Virus record (IMG/VR): IMGVR_UViG_3300036791_000092
Span: 1 to 48,518 of that record
Length of the DNA stretch: 48,518 nt
DNA from: a virus
Direction: 5' to 3' (one strand)
Positions 32,805 through 39,810 of this stretch are shown in pieces. The notes under the pieces were generated by a model, which saw nothing but the letters and a program-made list of their open reading frames with translations, was not told where the DNA came from and ran no database searches. The translations under genes and the position numbers were made by a program. Position 1 is the stretch's first letter, and each line of letters opens with the position of its first letter.

Positions 32805-32823
32805 TCTGGTTAGAAGTCGGAAG

Positions 32824-33300
32824 CTAGATCACATGTGCAGTTTTGACGTTGAGGTTGTAACGGTCCTTGTCTTTGTTATACACCCTCTTCAGAATAACCA
32901 ACATCTGAACTCCTGGCATAACTTCCCTTAGTTTACCTATCGCACCTTTCTCACTGAAAGTAATATTATACTTCTGAGCAATACTCAGAACAAATTTCTT
33001 GAAGTTTCCAACTCCAAACGCATTCCTACGATGGAAAACAGTTGAACAAACTTCTCCAACTTCTGGCATAGTTTCTCCTTCCCCTAACTCCTTCTCATTC
33101 ACATCTTCAACGGAGAGGATAGTCATATCAATTTGCCAGTAAGGTTCATCATTGATATCCACATCAAAAAAACCTTTGGTGAGTTCTACAGTGTAAGCTC
33201 CTGTAGGAGGAACTTTGAATGAGGGCAAGTCCTCAATGTCATCCAGGGAGAAGTTGTCATCAACGATATGATCTAGCTTACCTTTGGGATTGTCAACCAT
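32824..33300 (-). CDS. ssDNA-binding protein candidate
   Basis: 158 residues. An acidic protein (DHIVDDNFSLDDIEDLPSF) with an OB-like pattern GAYTVELTKGFFDV...YWQIDMTILSVEDV, and a later VMPGVQMLVILKRVYNKDKD. It resembles phage proteins of the DUF669/DUF2815 kind that bind ssDNA beside Sak4-type ATPases. Located directly between the exonuclease and the RecA-like ATPase, which supports a replication-recombination role. No acidic C-terminal tip as in bacterial SSB. Confidence 0.5.
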   Translation of the reverse strand: MVDNPKGKLDHIVDDNFSLDDIEDLPSFKVPPTGAYTVELTKGFFDVDINDEPYWQIDMTILSVEDVNEKELGEGETMPEVGEVCSTVFHRRNAFGVGNFKKFVLSIAQKYNITFSEKGAIGKLREVMPGVQMLVILKRVYNKDKDRYNLNVKTAHVI

Positions 33301-33411
33301 TTTGGATACCTATTTCCTTGTTGAGAGTGACGTTTCTTGGGCACTTTATTTAGTTATTTAAGCTTCTCAGTTTGTTGGGTGGAAAACTGATTGCCCCAAG
33401 TCTGTTAGTAG
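33301..33411 (-). promoter_or_regulatory. Intergenic inverted repeat
   Basis: CTTGGGCA at 33336-33343 pairs with TGCCCCAAG at 33392-33400 across an AT-rich 48-base spacer. The right part CTGATTGCCCC is similar to the outer tag of the GC-capped palindromes, so it may be a distant member. No gene in this gap. Confidence 0.4.
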
Positions 33412-34491
33412 TTATCTATGTCCTTGTCTTAACCTTTTCAGTAGCTCACTCCTATCTGTTGTGGAAGTTGAAGGTGTTGGTGGAGGTGGAGAAGTAGAAA
33501 GAGAAACTGTTCCTGTTTGCGGCCCGGAAGTTTCATTAGTATCGTGTCCATTACTAACTATTCCTGTTTCAGCCTCTTTAGTATGAGAGCTGATAGTATC
33601 AAGTATCCGGGCCGCCGATTGTTGGTCCTTCTCCTCAATTTCCTTACTAACAGTTCCATTCATGAACTTAACTAGAGAAGGAGGTTTCTCCTTCTCAATA
33701 GCTACATCCAATCGAGAACCAGTTATCACTCGGTTCTGATAAGTAGAAGAACTTCCGAACCTGTGAGTAGAATTGACAATATGAGAATAGACCATATGAT
33801 CGAAATACTTACCTACTCCAGCAGAGAAGTTCATACTCCCTACGAATGGGGTAATCTTCTTACTCCCATCTTCTTGCTCACTTTCAGTGGTATGAGCAAT
33901 GCAGATAACATTGTATCCTGCAATCTGAATGTTCGTAAGGAGTCTATCAAGAAGAACTCCTAGAACTCTCCAATGATCCAGTTGTTGTCTCTCATCTAAA
34001 TCAGTAACATCTGTTTTCCTATGATCCTTCCCCATTGGTCTAGTCAGGAGGAAGTTCATAATCGAGTTACTTAACTGAGAAATGTGATCTATAACCAATA
34101 CATCTTTACTAGTGAAGCTGTTAACACAAACGACACTCCACTTAGCATCACCATCACGAGTGCAAGTAGAACAAGAAGCTTGTCCATGTCGATCACAAAC
34201 CTTAGTTTCCTTACCTGAGAGGATCTCCTGACAAGTCTTTAGAGCTACAGGAAATTCCGCAGTATCAGGAATTACTAGAAGGTTGAGTTGTTTGTCCAAC
34301 TGCTCCCAAGATATCTTTCCTTGATCTACTAGTTTGAAGATCACTTCATGACCTCCATCTAGAGATATCCAAGTAAGATTAAAATCGTGGAGTAAGAGTT
34401 CTGCTGCTAGAGTGCTCTTACCAGTTTTAGTCTCTCCGAAGATGATAGTATGACTGGCTCTTCGACGGGATATTTCTGATGGTTTAGTCAT
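33412..34491 (-). CDS. Sak4-like RecA-type ATPase
   Basis: 359 residues from ATG at 34491, which overlaps the upstream stop codon (ATGA); an earlier in-frame start would be inside that gene. Walker A GETKTGKST (19-27), Walker B VLVIDH (Asp135), and IQIAGYNVICIAHTTESEQE in the L1-like region match phage Sak4 RecA-like recombinases. Cys99, His102, Cys107 and Cys110 (CDRHGQASCSTC) could hold zinc. The last 90 residues are low complexity and carry palindrome P16. Expected to promote strand annealing or recombination with the adjacent ssDNA-binding protein. Confidence 0.75.
   Translation of the reverse strand: MTKPSEISRRRASHTIIFGETKTGKSTLAAELLLHDFNLTWISLDGGHEVIFKLVDQGKISWEQLDKQLNLLVIPDTAEFPVALKTCQEILSGKETKVCDRHGQASCSTCTRDGDAKWSVVCVNSFTSKDVLVIDHISQLSNSIMNFLLTRPMGKDHRKTDVTDLDERQQLDHWRVLGVLLDRLLTNIQIAGYNVICIAHTTESEQEDGSKKITPFVGSMNFSAGVGKYFDHMVYSHIVNSTHRFGSSSTYQNRVITGSRLDVAIEKEKPPSLVKFMNGTVSKEIEEKDQQSAARILDTISSHTKEAETGIVSNGHDTNETSGPQTGTVSLSTSPPPPTPSTSTTDRSELLKRLRQGHR
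33519..33618 (-). repeat. GC-capped palindrome P16 inside Sak4-like gene
   Basis: GCGGCCCGGAAGTTTCATTA with AGTATCGTGTCC on one side and TGATAGTATCAAGTATCCGG with GCCGCCGATT on the other. The spacer is expanded to a total of about 100 bases. It codes part of the disordered C-terminal tail in frame. Confidence 0.7.
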
Positions 34492-34766
34492 TTGTTGAAC
34501 ACACTCCAATCAGGAGTAAGTATCTCTACTTCCTTCCCATTATTCAAATCTTCTTCTGTCTTGTAAACAGTGATAGTTCCATTCTCAAGAGAGATCTGAA
34601 TACATTCATACTCTGGATCATCTGTAGGATTACCCTTGATGAGGTTCATACCTACATCACTGAGAGTGATCTTATCAAACTGCCATACATCATCGTATGG
34701 AGTATCAAAGCTCACTACTTGTCCGATTACTTTTCCTAGAACCATAGCTGGTGTTTTCTCAGACAC
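34488..34766 (-). CDS. Small acidic protein before the RecA-like gene
   Basis: 92 residues from GTG at 34766 with AAGGAG well placed upstream. Acidic, beta-rich (VLGKVIGQVVSFDTPYDDVW, CIQISLENGTITVYKTEEDL). Stop overlaps the ATG of the Sak4-like gene, so the two are translationally coupled. Function unknown. Confidence 0.6.
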   Translation of the reverse strand: MSEKTPAMVLGKVIGQVVSFDTPYDDVWQFDKITLSDVGMNLIKGNPTDDPEYECIQISLENGTITVYKTEEDLNNGKEVEILTPDWSVFNK

Positions 34767-34772
34767 TTTCTG

Positions 34773-35810
34773 TTACTCCTTTTTGTTATAGATATTCATC
34801 TTTCCAACTTGACCTTCTACTAGATCAAGAATGCTGAACTCAATAGGATATTCTCCTACCTTATCAAACCTAGGCTCTGGAAGTTTCGGACCAAACATCA
34901 ACTCATTCCTGAAGTGACAAGTTCCATAATGAGTGCATTGTTTTCCGAATGAGAAACAACTCTCCCCACGTTGAGGAAAGTATCCAGCCTCTGAGTATCC
35001 TCTGATATGCTCCATATCCAGAAGGAGACTCTGAAGCCAAAGAGCTCTGGAACTGTTGTTCTTAGGGAACCTGAAAGGAACCCATTCCATCTTTCTAGTC
35101 ATATACACTGGATAGAAGATGTCATAGGAGTTGTATTCGATCTCCATCTCATGGGCTACTCTGTCAATAACAACGCCATAACCAATTCCTTGGCTACTAT
35201 TGCCATACATGGCTTCGTCAAGGTAAGCCCATCCTGTAGTCTTACATTCAAGAGGTAAGAACTCTCGTCTAATCTTATGAATGAGAAGTGCGTCAAGCTT
35301 TCCCCTATAGGTAAAACCATCCCCACAGTCGATAGAAAAGCCAAGCTCAATGGCTGGTCTACCTTGATAGTATGCCAATTCATATTGAGCAAGAGGTCCA
35401 TTGAGTATCTCCTGAAACTTACTGATTGCTATGAGAGCGTGCCAGAAAGTCTTGGAGGACTTCAAACCTCTTTCACTTTCCAGATTATCATTCCAAGTGA
35501 TGAAAGCTTTGAAGTATGCCTTCTCAATGGAATGAGTAACAAGGAGTTCTTGAACTCCATTTCCTACAACACTTCCGAAATCCAAATGTCCAGCAGAGTC
35601 TGGATCAATATCTGGATCGTAGTTACGAACAGAATATCTGTTGAGTTCGTAGCGACGAGGACAAGAGTGGAGAGTTAGAAGGGAGGAATAGGAAGTTGTT
35701 CTGAGATTGTAGTGCAGTTCGCTATTTGGCGCCCGATCAACTACATAAGTATCTCTTTTTTGAGACATACTATCCAGATTTTCGGGCCACAAATCAGAGT
35801 CATTGCTCAT
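34773..35810 (-). CDS. Cas4/AddB-like PD-(D/E)XK nuclease
   Basis: 345 residues from ATG at 35810 (an in-frame TTG lies four codons earlier). SYSSLLTLHSCPRRYELNRY at about 40-59, then GKLDALL (Asp173) and LECKTTG (Glu188, Lys190) form the PD-(D/E)XK core. One early Cys plus three late Cys in CFSFGKQCTHYGTCHF suggest the 4Fe-4S cluster of Cas4 and AddB nucleases. It would process DNA ends for the Sak4-like recombinase. Residues about 5-27 (LDSMSQKRDTYVVDRAP) come from palindrome P17, right behind the start codon. Confidence 0.8.
   Translation of the reverse strand: MSNDSDLWPENLDSMSQKRDTYVVDRAPNSELHYNLRTTSYSSLLTLHSCPRRYELNRYSVRNYDPDIDPDSAGHLDFGSVVGNGVQELLVTHSIEKAYFKAFITWNDNLESERGLKSSKTFWHALIAISKFQEILNGPLAQYELAYYQGRPAIELGFSIDCGDGFTYRGKLDALLIHKIRREFLPLECKTTGWAYLDEAMYGNSSQGIGYGVVIDRVAHEMEIEYNSYDIFYPVYMTRKMEWVPFRFPKNNSSRALWLQSLLLDMEHIRGYSEAGYFPQRGESCFSFGKQCTHYGTCHFRNELMFGPKLPEPRFDKVGEYPIEFSILDLVEGQVGKMNIYNKKE
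35727..35797 (-). repeat. GC-capped palindrome P17, coding, MSQ peptide
   Basis: On the plus strand TTGGCGCCCGATCAAC, AAGTATCTC, T-run, TGAGACATACTATCCAG and TTTTCGGGCCACAAATCAG. On the coding strand it reads LDSMSQKRDT. It sits at the extreme N-terminus of the nuclease. Confidence 0.85.
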
Positions 35811-36198
35811 AGTATGTTCCAAACCTCTTTATATACATTTGTTGGTTTACAGCTATGTTGAGGAGTTTGTAATTCAATCGACAAAGATAATGCTCTACCA
35901 ACTTACCCCATGAAAGTTGTTCTTTTTCTTCTTGAACCAACTCCATATGATGGCCACCTTCTGGAGTATAAATATCACAAACTGTATCTGTTCCTGTTAC
36001 TTGAATTCTCACAGAACATCCATTATATAGGAGTCTCAAACAACCAAATATTGGATGATAATTCAAATCATTATCAGGATTGAAAGATTGGATTATTAGT
36101 TTGTTTGATAACAAAACTAAATTGTCCATAATAAAAATTTGTTTTAATTCTGGACTAACATATTTGTCAGGATCAACATCTGATAGAGTAATTCTCAT
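35800..36198 (-). CDS. Hypothetical protein, AT-rich
   Basis: 132 residues after GAGGAG. Its end overlaps the nuclease start by 11 bases. Features LVLLSNKLIIQSFNPDNDLN, TDTVCDIYTPEGGHHMELVQ, LCRLNYKLLNIAVNQQMYIK. AT-rich codons, like the MazG-like gene, suggest transfer. No family recognised. Confidence 0.6.
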   Translation of the reverse strand: MRITLSDVDPDKYVSPELKQIFIMDNLVLLSNKLIIQSFNPDNDLNYHPIFGCLRLLYNGCSVRIQVTGTDTVCDIYTPEGGHHMELVQEEKEQLSWGKLVEHYLCRLNYKLLNIAVNQQMYIKRFGTYYEQ

Positions 36199-36210
36199 AT
36201 CTCTAACTCC

Positions 36211-36519
36211 TCACAAATCTCCTAAAACTACCTTCCCACTCTTAACAGATTTCTTAGCTTTCTCCTCAATCTCTTTCATTATAAGAACTCCTGTTCTCTT
36301 TGAGAGTGCTGCAACTATCACTCCGATCTCTTCCTCAGAGAGAAGATGAACAGTGTCTGGATCACTTGCAAGATTACGATGGATCGTATGAAGGAGACTT
36401 TCATATCCTGGAAGCTGTTGTTGAAGAGCTTCTTGGAGAGAAAGAATACGCTCCTTCATTTGTTCAGCAACAGTCAGAGGTATGGAAACTGTTACTTGAG
36501 AGTTCTCTGAACTAGACAT
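36211..36519 (-). CDS. Conserved small phage protein
   Basis: 102 residues from ATG at 36519 with GAGGAG upstream; an earlier in-frame start overlaps the preceding gene. Pattern LPGYESLLHTIHRNLASDPD, TVHLLSEEEIGVIVAALSKR, TGVLIMKE is shared with small proteins of many phages and is thought to be replication-region linked. C-terminus basic (KAKKSVKSGKVVLGDL), similar in ending to the gene at 36851-37240 (LGKIVLADL). Confidence 0.6.
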   Translation of the reverse strand: MSSSENSQVTVSIPLTVAEQMKERILSLQEALQQQLPGYESLLHTIHRNLASDPDTVHLLSEEEIGVIVAALSKRTGVLIMKEIEEKAKKSVKSGKVVLGDL

Positions 36520-36532
36520 TCGATCTCCTCTT

Positions 36533-36829
36533 CTAACCATTCATATCTGAAACACCAAATCTACTGACCAATTGAACAGTCAGTTTCTTATCTTTCTCTA
36601 CCCAATCGAACTTGAGATTATACTTCTCAATCTCATTGAGTAACTTAAAACCCTGATCCATGCACTTCTCCTTAATAATCATCCTCTTAATCCTAGGATA
36701 AAATCCTGGATCAATGAGAACTAGAACAACTTTCCTAGTATTCCTAAGCTCTCTCCAGATACCTTCGTAAGTTCTAAGAGGTCTAGGTTTGGAATGATTA
36801 TTAGAAGAAGAACCTGGCATGTAATTCAT
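36533..36829 (-). CDS. Hypothetical small basic protein
   Basis: 98 residues. The start is flexible (PGSSSNNHSKPRPLRTYEGI), then a compact part with VVLVLIDPGFYPRIKRMIIK and DWVEKDKKLTVQLVSRFG. Basic overall, possibly nucleic-acid binding. No strong ribosome binding site seen. Confidence 0.5.
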   Translation of the reverse strand: MNYMPGSSSNNHSKPRPLRTYEGIWRELRNTRKVVLVLIDPGFYPRIKRMIIKEKCMDQGFKLLNEIEKYNLKFDWVEKDKKLTVQLVSRFGVSDMNG

Positions 36830-36850
36830 TTGAATTATTTTTTCATTTAC

Positions 36851-37240
36851 CTAGAGGTCTGCCAGAACTATCTTACCAAGTTCCCTCTTTTGAGCCGCTT
36901 GGTATCTAGCCTCTTTGGTATCAACTATTCCGGCGCCCGATCGTGCTCGGATACTATTCAGATATTCCATATCTTTTCGATATTTCGCAATCTTATCATT
37001 CTTGTTGATGACATTAGCATAAGCTTCAATGACAGCATCTCTAGCAGTCTGACCCTTATATGAGCCATTAGTTATTTCTACTTCATTCTGCATAGAGCAG
37101 GAGTAGAGATTTTTCTCTAGCTGATAGATAGTAACTCTAAATCCCTCCTCGCTTAAAAGGAATAATATTCTTTCTAGTCCTAGTGGCGAGCACAAAGACC
37201 TCTTTAGCTTTTCTCCTTCGTTCACTAATCTCCCACTCAT
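36851..37240 (-). CDS. Hypothetical protein with half palindrome
   Basis: 129 residues from ATG at 37240, where GGAG lies ten bases upstream; earlier in-frame starts have poor spacing. Helical: LERILFLLSEEGFRVTIYQL, ARDAVIEAYANVINKNDKIA. A half copy of the GC-capped palindrome (36930-36962) encodes NSIRARSGAG. Overlaps the next gene by 104 bases. It ends GKIVLADL, like the gene at 36211-36519. Function unknown. Confidence 0.5.
   Translation of the reverse strand: MSGRLVNEGEKLKRSLCSPLGLERILFLLSEEGFRVTIYQLEKNLYSCSMQNEVEITNGSYKGQTARDAVIEAYANVINKNDKIAKYRKDMEYLNSIRARSGAGIVDTKEARYQAAQKRELGKIVLADL
36930..36962 (-). repeat. Half palindrome relic
   Basis: CCGGCGCCCGATCGTGCTCG followed by GATACTATTCAG. 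One GC cap plus one inner arm of the family; the other half is absent. Confidence 0.5.
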
Positions 37241-37349
37241 CTTTCTGTCTCCTATAAGTTTCATTCCTCCTGATCCCAGTGCAGACATAACAAATAGCTC
37301 CTGAGAATGGAGCAGTTATCTGATGTCTTACACAAATCAGGAAATCCAT
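37137..37349 (-). CDS. Small Cys-containing basic protein
   Basis: 70 residues starting MDFLICVRHQITAPFSGAIC with CVRH and CYVC, a possible zinc site, followed by a basic helix (RRKAKEVFVLATRTRKNIIP). AGAGAG precedes the ATG. It overlaps the following gene in a different frame. Similar short Cys-His proteins are common in phage early regions. Function unknown. Confidence 0.5.
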   Translation of the reverse strand: MDFLICVRHQITAPFSGAICYVCTGIRRNETYRRQKDEWEISERRRKAKEVFVLATRTRKNIIPFKRGGI

Positions 37350-37421
37350 CTCTCTACTATCTCACTCTTATTCTGTTTTTCTCTAAGAAGAAGTTTGATC
37401 TAACTCTTCTACTTAAAGAAA

Positions 37422-37452
37422 AACCTCGGTAGCTTCTGCAACCACCGAGGTT
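37422..37452 (-). terminator. Rho-independent terminator
   Basis: AACCTCGGT pairs with ACCGAGGTT around a 13-base loop. On the minus strand the stem is followed by TTTTTC. It lies 39 bases after the end of the 225-residue gene, so it probably ends that transcript. Confidence 0.75.
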
Positions 37453-37490
37453 ATTTCTAGTATCCGGAAACTGGTTCTTACAAGCTAGAG

Positions 37491-38168
37491 CTAGAGAGAA
37501 GCAAGCTGGCTTGTAAGATCACGAGCAAGAAGATCACTTGCCTTGTTATCGAGATAGTTGAAGATCTCTCCATGATCTTCCAAGTTCTTTGTGTTACTAG
37601 CCCATTGAGCCAACTGACCACGAAGGAAAGTAAGAACAGGCTTGTCAGTCTTGCAAGGATTGAACCTGGAAGTCATCAACTTCGCAGCCTTAGTAACCTT
37701 ATCCGTAGCATCCTCCTTAGTGATGCCACCAACTGCTCTGAGAGGAACCATAGTCTCGATATAGTCCTTGCTCCATTCCTCCCAAGCTTCCTTACTAATA
37801 CCACCACCAGTCCTTTCAGACTTCGGAAGATTAGCAATGAATTGGATAGTCAGTTTGGAAAGATCCAGATCTTCTTGCCTATTAACAGGTTTATCCTCAT
37901 CAGAGATCTGAGTCCTGATCTGATCTTTGATTGCCTCTTCCACAAGATCCAGAATGAAAGGAGCAATCTTCGGATCTTCCGAACTGAGAGCTTCAAGAAG
38001 TCCATCGTAAGTAGGAATAGGAACAGTCAGAGTAACAGGAGGACGCTTCTGTTCAATACCCAACTCATCCTTAACAGTCTGTCGCTTGAATGAGAACTTG
38101 AACTCCCGATCGAGATACAAAGGAGCAGGAGCACTTGCAGGCTTTTGGGCAATCTGAGTTTCAGACAT
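37491..38168 (-). CDS. Conserved hypothetical replication-region protein
   Basis: 225 residues after AAGGAA. Compact start (YLDREFKFSFKRQTVKDELG), then charged helices (AIKDQIRTQISDEDKPVNRQ, EEWSKDYIETMVPLRAVGGI, FLRGQLAQWASNTKNLEDHG). Its own terminator downstream and its structured leader upstream suggest strong, separately controlled expression, as for an abundant DNA-binding or early protein. No family recognised. Confidence 0.6.
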   Translation of the reverse strand: MSETQIAQKPASAPAPLYLDREFKFSFKRQTVKDELGIEQKRPPVTLTVPIPTYDGLLEALSSEDPKIAPFILDLVEEAIKDQIRTQISDEDKPVNRQEDLDLSKLTIQFIANLPKSERTGGGISKEAWEEWSKDYIETMVPLRAVGGITKEDATDKVTKAAKLMTSRFNPCKTDKPVLTFLRGQLAQWASNTKNLEDHGEIFNYLDNKASDLLARDLTSQLASL

Positions 38169-38281
38169 TGGAGACTAGTTCCTTTGGTAGGATGATTGTT
38201 GAAAGTTTAGGATACTGATCGACTACGCTTCGCCGACAATACATATCCTAATGCGGGCACTCGTAATTGTCAAGCCAAAAA
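38169..38281 (-). promoter_or_regulatory. Structured leader with nested inverted repeats
   Basis: AGGATA and TATCCT pair around CTGATCGACTACGCTTCGCC, and GACAAT pairs with ATTGTC further on. The two pairs interlock, so alternative folds are possible. It lies between two minus-strand genes and ahead of the well-isolated 225-residue gene. A regulated leader or operator is inferred. Confidence 0.4.
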
Positions 38282-38629
38282 TCATCCGTGTTGAAGAGAC
38301 TTCGCTTTCAATCTGTTGAGCTTCTCAGCACGAATGGTTGCAAGGGTTGGAGTTGGTTCAGGAGAAATTCCCTGTTCCTGTTCTTTCTTCTTATCTCCTT
38401 CCTCCTTATCCACGATCCAACTCCTGTAGTTTTGATCTACTAGGCTGTCAATCTCATCCCAGTCAATAGGATTTGGTATGGGAAGAGTTGGTATGTGTAA
38501 ATTTTCTAATGAAATTTTCCTCTCATCAATACTATTGATAGCGCTATTGGTAACAGTAGTTTTCTGGGCATCAATCTTTCTGTTTGAGTGTCCTGCCAAG
38601 AATTGCTTGACAAGCCGGTAGATATTCAT
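38282..38629 (-). CDS. Hypothetical protein
   Basis: 115 residues after AAGGG. Flexible, with IPTLPIPNPIDWDEIDSLVD in the middle and a charged, Pro-containing end (KEEGDKKKEQEQGISPEPTP). May be a disordered linker or binding partner protein. Nothing diagnostic. Confidence 0.55.
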   Translation of the reverse strand: MNIYRLVKQFLAGHSNRKIDAQKTTVTNSAINSIDERKISLENLHIPTLPIPNPIDWDEIDSLVDQNYRSWIVDKEEGDKKKEQEQGISPEPTPTLATIRAEKLNRLKAKSLQHG

Positions 38630-38699
38630 CTTTTTGTATCCCTTTTCATTGTAGACAGCTTTTTATGTTACACACTTGTTACTTTGAGTAGAGTCATTC

Positions 38700-38757
38700 C
38701 ACTCTCCGTATGGAAAATTCTATGAGCTTTTTATAGAATTAACAAGTAATATTTTTG
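38700..38757 (-). terminator. Possible terminator after the helicase gene
   Basis: AATTCTAT pairs with ATAGAATT around nine bases (about 38716-38740), with TTTT following on the minus strand. Located just after the helicase stop codon. Stem is AT-only, so strength is doubtful. Confidence 0.4.
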
Positions 38758-39735
38758 TTACTGAGTATTACGTCTCTTCGCAAGAAGAAGTCTGACTTTC
38801 TCAGCCGGAGTTAGAACTCTGGTGGGTTCCTGTGGTTGCTCTTGTTTGGAGGGAGAAATATCATTACCAGGAGTTTTATTATCACTACTATTATCACTAG
38901 TGCTAACAAGAACCTCATGAACTGCATCTTGCAAGTTCCTTCCTTCTGGATCTAAGAGAGTGTAGTCGATTTCTAGATATTCTGGTTCTTCTCTTGTTTC
39001 TATTGATGGCCTGGAAATCTCGGTAGTATCTCTTTTTTGAGACATAGTATCAGACTTGTTAGGCCGCAAATTTTCATACATCTCTTCATCAAATCTATAT
39101 CCAAGTTCTTCTTCTTTCTGATCTTGCTCCAACTCTTTCTCTCTAGCCTCTTCCAATCTCCTTCTTTTCAATTCCTTTTGCTCTTTCAAGAGTTCTGCCT
39201 CTTCCTCCATCTGCTTGAATTCTCCCTTACCTTTGAAGAATTCAATCTTATCCTCCAGTGTAACTCCACGAACCTTATGACTCTTAACTCCTTTGAAGAA
39301 TGAGTCTGTCTCACAGATGATGTGAAGTTTCTTTCTTGCTCTAGTTACAGCAGTATAGAGAAGTTCATTGTTCAACAGAGGTCCAGCATGACTGGAATGA
39401 AGAAGGAGAAATACATTCTCAGCTTCTGATCCTTGCATCTTATGCACAGTGATTGCATATCCACCAAGAAGATCGTTAACTTCTCCAGCACCTATGAGTA
39501 TCATAGTCTCATCTGAGTAAGTGAATTGTATCTCTATCGCATGAGAAGCAGCATTAGTCTTATCCTCGTCATCATCTCCGAAACTTTCGAGGAATTTATC
39601 CATACTAGCGAGACCAAACTCTGCATCTTCTTTAGCTTCTTGCGCTAGTTCCTCATCAGTTTTTTCTTTCTGAAGAGTTCCCCATCTGTCTAGGAATTGA
39701 GAAGGATGTTGAGGAGACTTACCAAGATAAGTCAT
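38758..39735 (-). CDS. RecD-like SF1 helicase, C-terminal part after the amber codon
   Basis: 325 residues from the first ATG after the stop. AITVHKMQGSEAENVFLLLH and LLNNELLYTAVTRARKKLHI are helicase motifs V and VI. It is in the same frame as the upstream N-terminal part: beyond TAG at 39811-39813 the frame continues as KHYLAVGDRVLFDKEDATII without another stop up to this ATG. So it is probably made by readthrough, or is the broken end of one gene. Residues about 225-248 (DTMSQKRDT) come from palindrome P18. The tail is acidic and flexible. Confidence 0.75.
   Translation of the reverse strand: MTYLGKSPQHPSQFLDRWGTLQKEKTDEELAQEAKEDAEFGLASMDKFLESFGDDDEDKTNAASHAIEIQFTYSDETMILIGAGEVNDLLGGYAITVHKMQGSEAENVFLLLHSSHAGPLLNNELLYTAVTRARKKLHIICETDSFFKGVKSHKVRGVTLEDKIEFFKGKGEFKQMEEEAELLKEQKELKRRRLEEAREKELEQDQKEEELGYRFDEEMYENLRPNKSDTMSQKRDTTEISRPSIETREEPEYLEIDYTLLDPEGRNLQDAVHEVLVSTSDNSSDNKTPGNDISPSKQEQPQEPTRVLTPAEKVRLLLAKRRNTQ
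39008..39069 (-). repeat. GC-capped palindrome P18, coding, MSQ peptide
   Basis: On the plus strand GGCCTGGAAATCTCGGTAGT, ATCTC, T-run, GAGACATAGTATCAGAC and TTGTTAGGCCGCAAAT. On the coding strand it gives DTMSQKRDTTEISRP, flanked by RP residues from the GC caps. Confidence 0.85.
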
Positions 39736-39810
39736 ATTCCTCTTGATAGAGATGATAGTTGCATCTTCCTTATCAAAGAGAACTCTATCCCCAACAGCTA
39801 GATAGTGTTT

